Positions 33,337-41,284 of a stretch of 64,000 nucleotides of DNA are shown piece by piece. Where the stretch lies: assembly GCA_035294125.1 (NCBI GenBank), contig DATGLM010000029.1:124001-188000 (forward strand), given 5' to 3'. The stretch's first letter is position 1. Every line of letters begins with the position of its first letter. Made by a program: the position numbers and the translations under genes. This stretch comes from CADDYT01 sp035294125 (lineage in GTDB: Bacteria; Chloroflexota; Ktedonobacteria; Ktedonobacterales; Ktedonobacteraceae). The notes below the pieces were generated by a model. The model was not told the DNA's origin. It saw only the letters and a program-made list of their open reading frames with translations, and searched no databases.

Positions 33337-34311
33337 TCATTTTGCCCCATTTGCCAATGGGACGCTGATCCACATGGTAGTGCCTTCACCGGCAACACCA
33401 GTGCTTTCAATCCAGATGGAGCCATGCATGCTGCTGAGCAACTGTTTGCTGAGAAAGAGGCCAAGCCCTGTACCTCGTACTGCCATCTCCCTGGCGGTTT
33501 CCAGACGCACAAACGGCTCGAATAGCCGTCCCTGTTGATCTGGCATGATACCAATGCCCTGATCGTGGATGCCGATATAGGCCTGAGGAACCCGCGGCGT
33601 CGCAGGGGCAGAGAGCGGAGGTTGCGTAGTGATACGAATCTCGATAGCTGTTCCTGCTGGCGAGTAGTTCATAGCGTTCGCCAGCAGATTTCTGAGTACC
33701 TGGCGCAGGCGCAGCGGTTCAACGAGAACAGAGACAGATTCCGGGCCAGCGGTGATGACTTCTCTCTGCTCTTCCCGGATACGCGGCGCAAGGAGGGTGA
33801 TGACTTCCTCAATGATCTCGGTGAGGGGTACGCTTTGTGTCACAATGCGCTGATTCCCTTGTAGCAAGAGACTGTCGGAAATGGAGTTCACGAGCAAATA
33901 TACCTCGTCACAGGCTTTACCGATCTGCGCAAGGTAGTCCGCTTTCGTCTCTTCCGGCATCTGCTTCCCAAATAACTGCAGGAGTTCGAGATATCCTTTC
34001 ACCCCACTGAGCGGCGTGCGCAACTCGTGATCGAGTATGAACAGCAACTGTTCTCTGAACCGGTTACTTTCCGCGAGCCGCTGATTTTCTTCTTGTAGCT
34101 TTTGGCGTTGTACGTTCCCTATCCACCGATACAGGAAAAGGCTGGCAAATTCCAGCAGTATCAAGCCCGCGACGACGAGCATATACCGGGGCTGATATGA
34201 CGCGATGAAAGGCAGGAGAAGCAGGGCAAAGATGGTTACCGTCATCAGCCCGAGAAGGAAAAGGAACAGTACCTGTCTCCAGCGCTCCACCTGCACCGTT
34301 TGATTGCTCAA
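33337..34311 (-). CDS. Sensor histidine kinase, HisKA/HATPase, no sensor domain
   Basis: 324 aa. Two closely spaced membrane segments (about residues 12-32 and 38-58), then a short coiled linker and HisKA: LLFILDHELRTPLSGVKGYLELL with the His near residue 96. The N, G1 and G2 boxes of the ATPase are in NLLANAMNYSPAG, IHDQGIGIMPDQQGRLFEPF and GTGLGLFLSKQLL. No periplasmic domain and no adjacent response regulator, so it is an orphan kinase. Likely reads membrane state or works with another protein. Confidence 0.94.
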   Translation of the reverse strand: MSNQTVQVERWRQVLFLFLLGLMTVTIFALLLLPFIASYQPRYMLVVAGLILLEFASLFLYRWIGNVQRQKLQEENQRLAESNRFREQLLFILDHELRTPLSGVKGYLELLQLFGKQMPEETKADYLAQIGKACDEVYLLVNSISDSLLLQGNQRIVTQSVPLTEIIEEVITLLAPRIREEQREVITAGPESVSVLVEPLRLRQVLRNLLANAMNYSPAGTAIEIRITTQPPLSAPATPRVPQAYIGIHDQGIGIMPDQQGRLFEPFVRLETAREMAVRGTGLGLFLSKQLLSSMHGSIWIESTGVAGEGTTMWISVPLANGAK

Positions 34312-34509
34312 GGTGCTCCTCTTTACAGTTTGCTATGGAACGAACAGACGTACTCCCCCCACAAGTATTATATCACTTTTGAGATAAAAACCATATATTC
34401 ATGGAGAAATTTTTCGTAGTGAAAATTGGCGTACCTGTATGCTCACTGTAAAAAAGCATTGAAAGAGACCAGACTGGTCGGCCCGCTGTTCTAGATGCAA
34501 GAGAGGGAG

Positions 34510-34656
34510 TATAATGGAACGGGAAATGCAGATCAGGGGAGGGCACTGCCGGAGCACAGCCCCGAATGGGGAGAAGGGCCGTGGCGGCAGTACCCGTTAA
34601 TGGGGTATTGAGATATTCTTTTTGGTATAGAAGAAAACGGAAAGGAGAGACGAAAT
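34510..34656 (+). ncRNA. Structured 5' leader of larC (candidate riboswitch)
   Basis: TATAAT (34510-34515) should start a transcript near 34522; the rest of the gap upstream (34312-34509) shows nothing recognised. The leader can fold as a closed domain: outer helix AACGGG (34518-34523)/CCCGTT (34593-34598), middle helix ACTGCCG (34545-34551)/CGGCAGT (34585-34591), and inner hairpin CCCC-GAAT-GGGG (34560-34571). The outer helix begins right at the predicted start, so the start may be a few bases earlier. It does not match a riboswitch class I can recall. Linked to a nickel-cofactor gene. Confidence 0.45.
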
Positions 34657-35889
34657 TTGGAGCAGGGGAAGAAAACCCTCTACCTTGATTGTCAATCTGG
34701 TATCAGTGGCGATATGTTTCTGGGTGCGCTGCTGGACCTGAAGGCCGGTTTCTCGTTGGAGATGCTGCGAGAAACGCTGGCGACATTGCCTCTCAGTGGC
34801 TACGAACTGGTGCTGCACCCATTTGAAGATAAAGGTATACGCGGCTCGCGCTTCGATGTTCGGCTGGCAGGGGAGGATCAGCCGACGCGGCATCTGTCCG
34901 ATATTGTGAATCTATTGCGGATGGCGCAGCTTCCTGCTCGTATATGTGAAAGAGCTATAGCCATCTTCCGCTGCCTGGCCGAGGCGGAGGCCGCCGTTCA
35001 CGGGACGAGCATCGAAGAGGTTCACTTTCACGAAGTTGGCGCGGTCGATGCCATTATCGACATCGCGGGAGCGGCCCTTGCCGTTGAGACGCTGGGCATA
35101 GAGGAAATATTCGCCTCGCCGCTTCCTCTCACGAGCGGCCACGTGAAGACAGCGCACGGCCTCCTGCCGGTGCCAGCGCCCGCGACGTTGGAGATTTTGC
35201 GCAGGGTACACGCGCCGTGGCGACCCTTCCCTGTGGAGGGAGAACTGGTCACGCCAACGGGCGCGGCCATTCTGGCGACACTGGCACGTTTCGAGACGCC
35301 GCCAATGGTGATTGAGCAGGTGGGCTATGGCTTTGGCAAAAAAATACAGCCCTGGCCGAATTGCCTGCGTGCGTGCCTCGGCCCGGCGTCCTTTGGACGG
35401 CAAGCTGCCGGGGCCGATGTCGATTGGGTAACCGTGATTGAGACCAACATCGATAATATGCCGGGTGAACTGCTGGGTGGCCTCATGGAGAGAGTGCTGG
35501 CGGCGGGCGCGCTGGATGTGGCCTATATCCCTATACAGATGAAAAAGAATCGTCCTGCCGTCATGATCAGCGTCATCTGCTCGCCTGAGAAAGGCGAGGC
35601 GCTGGCGCAGGTCATCCTACGCGAGACGAGTACGCTGGGTGTGCGCATGCGGCAGATGCAACGACTCAAGGCGCAAAGAATACAGCAGCGCATCGAGACG
35701 CCGCTTGGCCCCATGCTGGTGAAAGTCAAACGGCTGGAAGAGCGCGTGCTCAGCGCGACTCCGGAGTACGAGGAGTGTGAGCGCATAGCGCGGGAGCGTG
35801 CTCTACCGTTGCAAGCAGTGTACGAGGTTGCGCGGCAGGCCATAGCATCAGCTATAATAGGAGAGGGGAAAGAAAATAACAGTGAGTAA
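34657..35889 (+). CDS. larC: Nickel-pincer cofactor biosynthesis protein LarC
   Basis: 410 aa from a TTG with AAAGGAGAG 7 nt upstream. It begins MEQGKKTLYLDCQSGISGDM, the LarC/DUF111 opening, and has HGTSIEEVHFHEVGAVDAI, the histidine-rich motif of the family, ELVTPTGAAIL, and ETNIDNMPGELLGGLMERVL in the C-terminal part. LarC inserts nickel into the pyridinium-dithiocarboxylic mononucleotide made by LarB and LarE; the cofactor serves LarA-type racemases. larA, larB and larE are absent here. A full-length, unsplit version (in some lactobacilli it is made by frameshifting). Confidence 0.93.
   Translation: MEQGKKTLYLDCQSGISGDMFLGALLDLKAGFSLEMLRETLATLPLSGYELVLHPFEDKGIRGSRFDVRLAGEDQPTRHLSDIVNLLRMAQLPARICERAIAIFRCLAEAEAAVHGTSIEEVHFHEVGAVDAIIDIAGAALAVETLGIEEIFASPLPLTSGHVKTAHGLLPVPAPATLEILRRVHAPWRPFPVEGELVTPTGAAILATLARFETPPMVIEQVGYGFGKKIQPWPNCLRACLGPASFGRQAAGADVDWVTVIETNIDNMPGELLGGLMERVLAAGALDVAYIPIQMKKNRPAVMISVICSPEKGEALAQVILRETSTLGVRMRQMQRLKAQRIQQRIETPLGPMLVKVKRLEERVLSATPEYEECERIARERALPLQAVYEVARQAIASAIIGEGKENNSE
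35828..35858 (+). promoter_or_regulatory. Promoter inside the 3' end of larC
   Basis: TTGCGC (35828-35833), 19 nt, TATAAT (35853-35858). It overlaps the last codons of larC and would start transcription about 70 nt before the DUF1992 gene. The spacing is long, so the -10 may act mainly alone. Confidence 0.4.
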
Positions 35890-35934
35890 TAGGACGGCAT
35901 TGTAGTTGGCCGTTCCCTGGAAATAGAGCATCGC

Positions 35935-36483
35935 ATGGATTTCAAGGATTATCGCGAACGAAAAGAGCGGACTGAACTGGAACTGCCGAAACCCGGTACA
36001 GGACGGTTTCGCGGTAAGTTTTATTATGACTACATTGAAGAGCAGATTCGCCAGGCGCAGGAGCGTGGCGAATTTGATAACCTGCCCGGCTTTGGCAAGC
36101 CGCTTCGATTGGAGAGCAATCCCTACGAAGGGGATAAGGCTATAGGCTATCACCTGCTTAAGAACAACAACTTAGCTCCTGAAGAGATCGAGCTGCTCAA
36201 GGAGATTCGCAAGGAATACGAGCAGATGGAGACGAAGCTGAACAGGCTGTGCCAGCAGGGCCAGCGCCTGCGCCAGCGACGTGTTGGCCCCTTTCCCAGC
36301 GAGAAGCGGGCCTTCAATCGCTCGGTTGAAAAGGCCGCCGAGGAATACGAGCGCGTGCTGCGCGCCCTCAACAAGAAGATACTGACCCTGAACCTGATCG
36401 TGCCACTCCCCATGCATCAGAAGATGTACAACGTCGAGCAGATGGTTAAGCGCTTCCGCCAGTCCTGTCCCCTCTTCGACTGA
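35935..36483 (+). CDS. DUF1992-domain protein (DnaJ-homologue subfamily C member 28 type)
   Basis: 182 aa. The DUF1992 signature is FYYDYIEEQIRQAQERGEFD followed by NLPGFGKPLRL (about residues 25-54), then DKAIGYHLLKNN. The rest is helical and charged, with a probable coiled coil in LLKEIRKEYEQMETKLNRL. The domain also appears in DNAJC28 of animals; its role is unknown. Cytosolic. It follows larC by 45 nt and may be co-transcribed from larC or from the TATAAT at 35853. Confidence 0.92.
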   Translation: MDFKDYRERKERTELELPKPGTGRFRGKFYYDYIEEQIRQAQERGEFDNLPGFGKPLRLESNPYEGDKAIGYHLLKNNNLAPEEIELLKEIRKEYEQMETKLNRLCQQGQRLRQRRVGPFPSEKRAFNRSVEKAAEEYERVLRALNKKILTLNLIVPLPMHQKMYNVEQMVKRFRQSCPLFD

Positions 36484-36534
36484 TGCCACAGTATACATTT
36501 TTAAGCCCAGGGTGCTTTACAAGGATAGTTGTTG

Positions 36535-37851
36535 CTAGTTCGCTTCGCCTTCGTGCCACGTGCGCAGTGGTGAGAAGACGAGCCACAATGCTGAGAGGCA
36601 AAAGCCCATACAGCCAGCAAGCAAAGTGAGCCGCATACCCCATATTGTTCCCAGCATGCCTGCCAGGATAGCTCCAATGGGGATCATGCCCTCGATCAGG
36701 AAGCGCATACTGGCACTGGCCTTGCCCAGAGACTGATCTGGCACGAGTACTTGAAGCAGGCTTACCTCGTTGATGAGATAGATTGCCAGCCCGAAATCGC
36801 CTATCAGTTGCCCCGTAAAGAGCATGGCGTAGACGATGATGTCCGGACCGGTCGCCAGTGGAGTCAGTAGCGAGAGAACCGCCGCAAGCAGCATAGCCCC
36901 AATCAGCACTCTACCTGTGCCGAAGTGCCGCACAATGCGCCCGGTCGCAAAGGCTCCCAGCAGCGCGCCCGCTCCACCAGCCGTAACGAGCACCCCGAAG
37001 AGCGCGGGAGTCACATCCAGCACGCGAATCACGTACAGCCCGTAGAGGGCGGCAAACGCGCTGCCGGAGAAGTTGCGTATAGCCGAACTGACGGTGACAG
37101 CCCGCAAAAGGGAGTTGCCAGACAGCAGACGCAGCCCTTCGCGCATCTCCTTCCATGCGCTCTCTCCCTCAGCTTGCGGCACGGGTGCTGGCTCCCTGAC
37201 ACGAATCAGACTCGTACAGAGCGCGGAAACCAGGAAAGATGCCACGTCGAAGAGAATGGCGAAAGGCGCGGTCAGCATCTGCACCAGCACGCCACCCAGC
37301 GTTGGCCCGCCGATTTCCGCCAGCGAACTACTGGCGCTCAACTTGCCATTTGCCTCAACAATCTCCTCACGCCGCACCAGCGTTGGCAAAAACGATTGAT
37401 TTGCCACCTGGTAGAAGACGGTGAGCATGCCCACCAGCACTGTCACTACATACAACTGCTCGATGTGCAGTAGACCCAGCACAGCAGCCACTGGAACTGT
37501 GACCAGCAGCAGCGCCCGCGCCAGATCGCTCGCAATCATCACCGGGCGTCTCCGCACGCGATCTACCCACACCCCCGCGAACAGCCCAACCAGCAGCACC
37601 GGTGCCGAGCCAAGCGCCGCCAGCAACCCCATCTGACTCGCGTTCGCGCGCAGCGTCAAATTCGCCGTCAGTTCCAACCCCATCCCGGTAATATGTGACC
37701 CAAACACCGAAATTGTCTGCCCCGACCACTGCAATGCAAAATTCCGGCGTATCAAAAACGGCAACTTTTTCGACTGCCCCTCAGTTTTATCGACAGAACC
37801 ATCAGTTTCTTGTAAATCCGATTCTTTATCTGAATGCATAGCGATCTCCAT
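36535..37851 (-). CDS. MFS exporter, DHA3 (enterobactin/macrolide exporter-like)
   Basis: 438 aa from ATG 37851 (AGAGG, 4 nt) or 434 from ATG 37839 (GGAG, 6 nt). Twelve membrane segments. Motif A is GVWVDRVRRRPVMIASDLAR (about residues 93-112). Typical of the 12-helix DHA3 family, which includes macrolide exporters of the Mef type and siderophore exporters. The first 25 residues are acidic and soluble. Its promoter lies about 380 nt upstream (38236-38264), and the leader between contains a 14-codon frame with a strong ribosome-binding site and an inhibitory-looking hairpin at this start, so translation attenuation is likely. Confidence 0.92.
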   Translation of the reverse strand: MEIAMHSDKESDLQETDGSVDKTEGQSKKLPFLIRRNFALQWSGQTISVFGSHITGMGLELTANLTLRANASQMGLLAALGSAPVLLVGLFAGVWVDRVRRRPVMIASDLARALLLVTVPVAAVLGLLHIEQLYVVTVLVGMLTVFYQVANQSFLPTLVRREEIVEANGKLSASSSLAEIGGPTLGGVLVQMLTAPFAILFDVASFLVSALCTSLIRVREPAPVPQAEGESAWKEMREGLRLLSGNSLLRAVTVSSAIRNFSGSAFAALYGLYVIRVLDVTPALFGVLVTAGGAGALLGAFATGRIVRHFGTGRVLIGAMLLAAVLSLLTPLATGPDIIVYAMLFTGQLIGDFGLAIYLINEVSLLQVLVPDQSLGKASASMRFLIEGMIPIGAILAGMLGTIWGMRLTLLAGCMGFCLSALWLVFSPLRTWHEGEAN

Positions 37852-37887
37852 TCAACCTCTTTGCAAAACAACAATGGGGAAGTTGAA
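37851..37887 (-). promoter_or_regulatory. Start-region hairpin of the MFS gene
   Basis: On the minus-strand RNA, TTCAACTTC (37887-37879) pairs with GAGGTTGAA (37859-37851): 9 bp with one G-U pair and a 19-nt loop. The 3' arm contains the AGAGG ribosome-binding site and the first base of the upstream start codon, and abuts the second site (GGAG, 37849-37846). Formation of this helix should block initiation. Confidence 0.6.
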
Positions 37888-38140
37888 AATGAGGAAGCGG
37901 TGTGGTTAGCAAACGTGGTAGTTGCCATGCCCCCAAAAAGGGCAACAAAAAGACCATCAGGCCGAGCACACCTGTGGTCAACAGCAGCGAGCGAGAGGCA
38001 AAGAGATCGCGCAACAGGATTTCTTATAGCTGGAGAATCGGTGTTACAAGATCACAAAGCGCGAACAGTAAAACATGGAACAGAATCCATACTATGGCGA
38101 ACAGGTTGCTATGCTACTGGATATCCGGCACACTCAGCGG
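37888..38140 (-). other. Leader spacer between the short peptide and the MFS gene
   Basis: About 250 nt with no convincing gene. It contains CTAACCACACCGCTTCC (37909-37893 on the RNA), complementary with three one-base bulges to the end of the upstream peptide frame (GGAGCGTGTGGTTTAG, 38156-38141): 15 base pairs. A 62-codon hydrophobic frame (38014-37826) overlaps the MFS start but has no ribosome-binding site and is probably chance. Confidence 0.45.
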
Positions 38141-38185
38141 CTAAACCACACGCTCCATGCGACCGGTTATGATGATGGTACCCAC
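38141..38185 (-). CDS. 14-codon leader peptide ahead of the MFS exporter
   Basis: GTG at 38185, 7 nt after a near-perfect ribosome-binding site AAGGAGGT (38200-38193), reads MGTIIITGRMERVV and stops at TAG (38143-38141). The promoter lies 44 nt or so upstream of the start. This is too strong a start site for a random 14-codon frame. Its last codons are complementary to the leader just before the MFS start hairpin, so ribosome stalling here could switch the RNA fold, as in erm and mef-type attenuation of antibiotic resistance. No peptide of this sequence is known to me. Confidence 0.55.
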   Translation of the reverse strand: MGTIIITGRMERVV

Positions 38186-38235
38186 CTGGGGCACCTCCTT
38201 ATCTGCTCTATCTGTGACAATTTTTGCTATGGGTG

Positions 38236-38264
38236 AGGATATCACAGCCAGAATAGGACGTCAA
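38236..38264 (-). promoter_or_regulatory. Promoter of the MFS exporter and its leader
   Basis: On the minus strand, TTGACG (38264-38259), 17 nt, TATCCT (38241-38236) preceded by TGA. Transcription should start near 38229. Divergent from the NuoB promoter at 38409-38437; the 140 nt between the two (38265-38408) hold nothing else I recognise. Confidence 0.65.
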
Positions 38265-38408
38265 GCATGATCGAAGAGACAAATATGATATAACGGTGAT
38301 TGCTATCTGAGATAGAGTTGCGTGCCATACGCGCTACAGCGGACAGGTATAAGGCCCTATCCGCCCCGTGTCCCACGGATTCCTCCTGGGATGGCCTGCC
38401 AACTCTAG

Positions 38409-38437
38409 TGGTCATTTTGCTGGCTTCGTGCTATAAT
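38409..38437 (+). promoter_or_regulatory. Promoter of the NuoB-led operon (extended -10)
   Basis: TGGTCA (38409-38414), 17 nt, TATAAT (38432-38437) preceded by TGC. It leaves a leader of about 140 nt before the ATG at 38581. Confidence 0.6.
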
Positions 38438-38580
38438 AGGGGCAAGACGGGAGGCGTGCGACGCCTGTAGAGAGTGCGAGATGTCGTTCTCCTTTTGTGT
38501 CTATAGCCGGCAACTATTCAATCTTATCATAAGAACCGAGCAATGGTGCTGCTAAACCTTTGCAGAGGAGTTTTGAAATT

Positions 38581-39198
38581 ATGAGCAGCAACGAAAAGAA
38601 GATTCCGACTGGTCCTACCATTTCTACTTATGTGCCCGGGGTGCGCGGCAAGGCGGTGCCAATTGTTATGGCAGCCGGGCCGCGTGAGTATATTCCGGGC
38701 GATCAGGAACTGCCGGTGCAGTTAACCAGCGTGGCCGATATGTTGCAGTGGGCGCAGAACTGGGCGCGCTCAAGATCTGTCTGGCCGCTTGGTTATGGGC
38801 TGGCCTGCTGCGCTATCGAGATGATGGCGAGTGCGCAGGCACACTACGACCTGTCCCGCTTCGGCTCCGAGGTTTTCCGTTCCAGCCCGCGCCAGGCCGA
38901 TCTAATGATTGTGGCCGGAACGGTCTCTGTGAAGATGGGTCCGCGCCTGCGCCTGCTGTGGGAGCAGATGCCGGACCCAAAGTGGGTGCTGAGCATGGGC
39001 CAGTGCGCCAATTCCGGCGGCGAATTCTATGATAGTTACTATACCGTCCAGGGGGTTGATACTATCGTGCCGGTCGATATCTACGTTCCGGGGTGTCCGC
39101 CGCGACCAGAGGCATTGGTTGAGGGTATTCTGAAGCTGCGCGAGAAGATTCTCAAACAGGGCCTGAAAGTGCGCGGTGAGAAGGAAATTGAGGTGTAG
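38581..39198 (+). CDS. NuoB-like [4Fe-4S] subunit (complex I/hydrogenase small-subunit family)
   Basis: 205 aa from ATG 38581, with GGAG about 8 nt upstream. The N2-cluster cysteines are visible: LACCAIEMM (the adjacent Cys pair), GQCANSGG and VPGCPPRPEAL. NuoB passes electrons to quinone in complex I, and relatives serve in [NiFe] hydrogenases. Here the gene is not followed by NuoC, NuoD or any membrane subunit but by a NuoI/NuoE hybrid, NuoF and a GltD-type fusion. Soluble. Gap to the next gene is 3 nt, so translation is coupled. Confidence 0.92.
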   Translation: MSSNEKKIPTGPTISTYVPGVRGKAVPIVMAAGPREYIPGDQELPVQLTSVADMLQWAQNWARSRSVWPLGYGLACCAIEMMASAQAHYDLSRFGSEVFRSSPRQADLMIVAGTVSVKMGPRLRLLWEQMPDPKWVLSMGQCANSGGEFYDSYYTVQGVDTIVPVDIYVPGCPPRPEALVEGILKLREKILKQGLKVRGEKEIEV

Positions 39199-39201
39199 CG
39201 T

Positions 39202-39942
39202 ATGCGTGGAATCCTTGAGGGGTTGAGCCTGACCTTTAGCCATATGTTTCGGCCAAAGGTGACTCGTCTCTACCCGTATGAGAAACCGAAACTGCCGCCG
39301 CGCAGCCGTGGGCTGATCCAGTTGATCGCCGAGGAGGGTCTCGGCACCGAGTTTAATCTGAAATGCGAAGCCTGCCTGCTCTGTGAAAAGGCCTGCCCGC
39401 CGCGTGCCATCACTATCACCTACGAACCGATGCACAGGTGGAAGGTGCGTCCCTGGTTCAAATCGTTCATACGCGAGGGCGCGGACAAGTACACCTCGTA
39501 TAAGATTCCGCCCGCGTCGGGCGCATCGAAGGCTGGTTATTATACCCAGCGCATCTCTGAATACGCAGTCGATTACCCCCACCGGCCTATGGCTCCCTGC
39601 ATGGAGACGCCGGTGAAAGATTACCTGGAGCCGAAGATAGATATGAGCAAGGTCGATGCCTTGCTGGAAACCTGGTCTGCTGAAGGCAGCGAGCTTCCCG
39701 CCTTGCTGGATGCCGTGATGGATGCCTACGGCTACCTGCCCCTGGCTGCGGCCAAACGCATTGTCCAGGTGCGCGGCGTCGATCTCAGCGACCTCTATGG
39801 TATCGCGACCATGAGCCCAAAATTCAAGCCCGCACCCGCTATCGATGGCATTTTGCGCGACGACCAGCCGCTGCGCGGCCTCTCGCCAGCCACACGCGGT
39901 GTGTGGGGTAATATTAATCATGAGAGGCAGCCCAATGCCTGA
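39202..39942 (+). CDS. Hybrid of a NuoI-like ferredoxin and the NuoE helical domain
   Basis: 246 aa. The N-terminal third resembles NuoI (LTFSHMFRPKVTRLYPYEKP, then RSRGLIQL) but has a single CEACLLCEKACP cluster motif (about residues 56-67); the second NuoI motif is absent. After a Tyr/Pro-rich middle, residues 155-210 look like the N-terminal helices of NuoE: LPALLDAVMDAYGYLPLAAA and VDLSDLYGIATMSPKF. The thioredoxin-like 2Fe-2S half of NuoE is missing. It overlaps the following NuoF start by 8 nt. I know no described protein of this architecture. Confidence 0.8.
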   Translation: MRGILEGLSLTFSHMFRPKVTRLYPYEKPKLPPRSRGLIQLIAEEGLGTEFNLKCEACLLCEKACPPRAITITYEPMHRWKVRPWFKSFIREGADKYTSYKIPPASGASKAGYYTQRISEYAVDYPHRPMAPCMETPVKDYLEPKIDMSKVDALLETWSAEGSELPALLDAVMDAYGYLPLAAAKRIVQVRGVDLSDLYGIATMSPKFKPAPAIDGILRDDQPLRGLSPATRGVWGNINHERQPNA

Positions 39943-41263
39943 TGCTAACATCCCGTATCGTGTACTGCCAGAAAGCGGCACCGACCTCACCACGCTAGCT
40001 GCATATCGCAGCGCGGGAGGCTACGGCGCGCTTGAGAAGGCTATTCGTCAAATGACGCCGGAAGAAGTGACCACACAGGTATTCGAATCAAAGCTGCGTG
40101 GTCGCGGCGGGGCCGGACGGCTCACCGGCGAAAAATGGCGCATCGTGCGTCACGCCATCTCCGATCAGAAATATGTTATCTGCAACGCCTATGATGCCGA
40201 TGAACGCTCGCTCATGTCACGTTCGCTCATGGAGCGCAACCCGCATGAGGTCATCGAGGGCATCCTCCTCGCGGCCTACGCCGTAGGAGCCAGCGAAGCC
40301 TATATCTTTACGCGCACCTCCTTTGTCGAAGGGGTTGGCACTATCCAGCGCGCGCTGAACGAGGCGCTGGACGCCAATCTTGTCGGACAGGATATTCTGG
40401 GAACGGAATTTAGTTGCACCATTAATGTTGTGGGCACCAACCTCGGCTTCATAGGCGGCGAAGAGACTGTGCAGCTACAGGCTCTCAAGAGCGTGCGTCC
40501 CATGCCGTTGCAGCGGCCTCCCTTCCCGGCCAAATATGGCCTGTGGGAACATCCCACCGCCGTTGACTGCATCGAGACGCTGGCAAATGTGCCGATGATC
40601 GTGCGCGATGGCGCCGAGGCTTTCAAGCGTGTCGGCACGACGACCACGCCCGGCACCAAGATATTGACGGTCTATGACTATTCGCCCGACAGCCAGCCGC
40701 AGGTGATCGAGGTTCCCTTTGGCACCACCCTGCGCCAGATTATCACTGCCGCGAGCTTTACACATGCTGATAATGATCTGCGTGGTATAGTTGTAGGTGG
40801 TGCTGAAGGTGGCGCATTACCGCTTGCCGCCTTTGATACGCCCTACGATTACGACCCGTTGGAAGAGGCGGGCGCAATCATCGGCTCGAGCGTCGTGGAG
40901 CTGCTCGCCGCCGATACGTGTATGGTACATTGGGCAATGGAGCGCAGCGAGTATCTCTCGAAAGAGACCTGTGGCAAATGCGTTCCCTGCCGCGTCGGCG
41001 TCAAACGGGTGACCGGGCTGCTGCAAGGCATCATAAGTGACCTGGGAGTTATGGGAGATCTGGACGTACTCGAAGAATTTTCACAGTACATCCCCGATGG
41101 TTCCATCTGCGGCTTCGGCGTCAACGCGCCCAATCCGCTCAAAACCGCCCGGCGCTACTGGCCCGAGCATTTTATTATGCATATTCAAGAGCAGCAGTGT
41201 CCAACGGGAACCTGTATCCCGGTACGCTCTCATCGTTATGTAACCAAGCATGTATTGCCATAA
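39935..41263 (+). CDS. NuoF-like NADH-binding flavoprotein
   Basis: 442 aa from ATG 39935 (GAGAGG, about 7 nt); an ATG at 39920 is an alternative. It has the glycine-rich nucleotide/FMN motif LRGRGGAGRLTGEKW, the NADH-site stretch YVICNAYDADERSLMSRSL, and the N3 cluster motif ETCGKCVPCRVG near the C-terminus. It should oxidise NADH, or reduce NAD+, through FMN and one [4Fe-4S] cluster. The usual EPG/DEPG acidic segment reads NAYDADE here, a notable change at the NADH site. Operon neighbours pass electrons on. Confidence 0.9.
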   Translation: MPDANIPYRVLPESGTDLTTLAAYRSAGGYGALEKAIRQMTPEEVTTQVFESKLRGRGGAGRLTGEKWRIVRHAISDQKYVICNAYDADERSLMSRSLMERNPHEVIEGILLAAYAVGASEAYIFTRTSFVEGVGTIQRALNEALDANLVGQDILGTEFSCTINVVGTNLGFIGGEETVQLQALKSVRPMPLQRPPFPAKYGLWEHPTAVDCIETLANVPMIVRDGAEAFKRVGTTTTPGTKILTVYDYSPDSQPQVIEVPFGTTLRQIITAASFTHADNDLRGIVVGGAEGGALPLAAFDTPYDYDPLEEAGAIIGSSVVELLAADTCMVHWAMERSEYLSKETCGKCVPCRVGVKRVTGLLQGIISDLGVMGDLDVLEEFSQYIPDGSICGFGVNAPNPLKTARRYWPEHFIMHIQEQQCPTGTCIPVRSHRYVTKHVLP

Positions 41264-41284
41264 TTGCAACCGGAAGAGGAACAT

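Noticed and set aside
31764..33554. A 596-codon minus-strand frame across glgA
   Set aside because: It is the antisense shadow of glgA, a clear GT5 enzyme; its translation has no recognisable domain.
34510..34656. Known NiCo riboswitch before larC
   Set aside because: The fold is clear but I cannot match the NiCo core; reported as an unknown structured leader instead.
37826..38014. Minus-strand 62-codon hydrophobic frame before the MFS gene
   Set aside because: TTG start without a site, overlaps the exporter start in another frame, and the leader-RNA explanation accounts for the sequence.
38075..38236. Plus-strand frame of 53 codons (MEQNPYYGEQVAML and on) with a C-x2-C-x3-C end
   Set aside because: No ribosome-binding site and it lies across the divergent promoter and the leader-peptide frame on the other strand. 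The minus-strand signals explain the region better.
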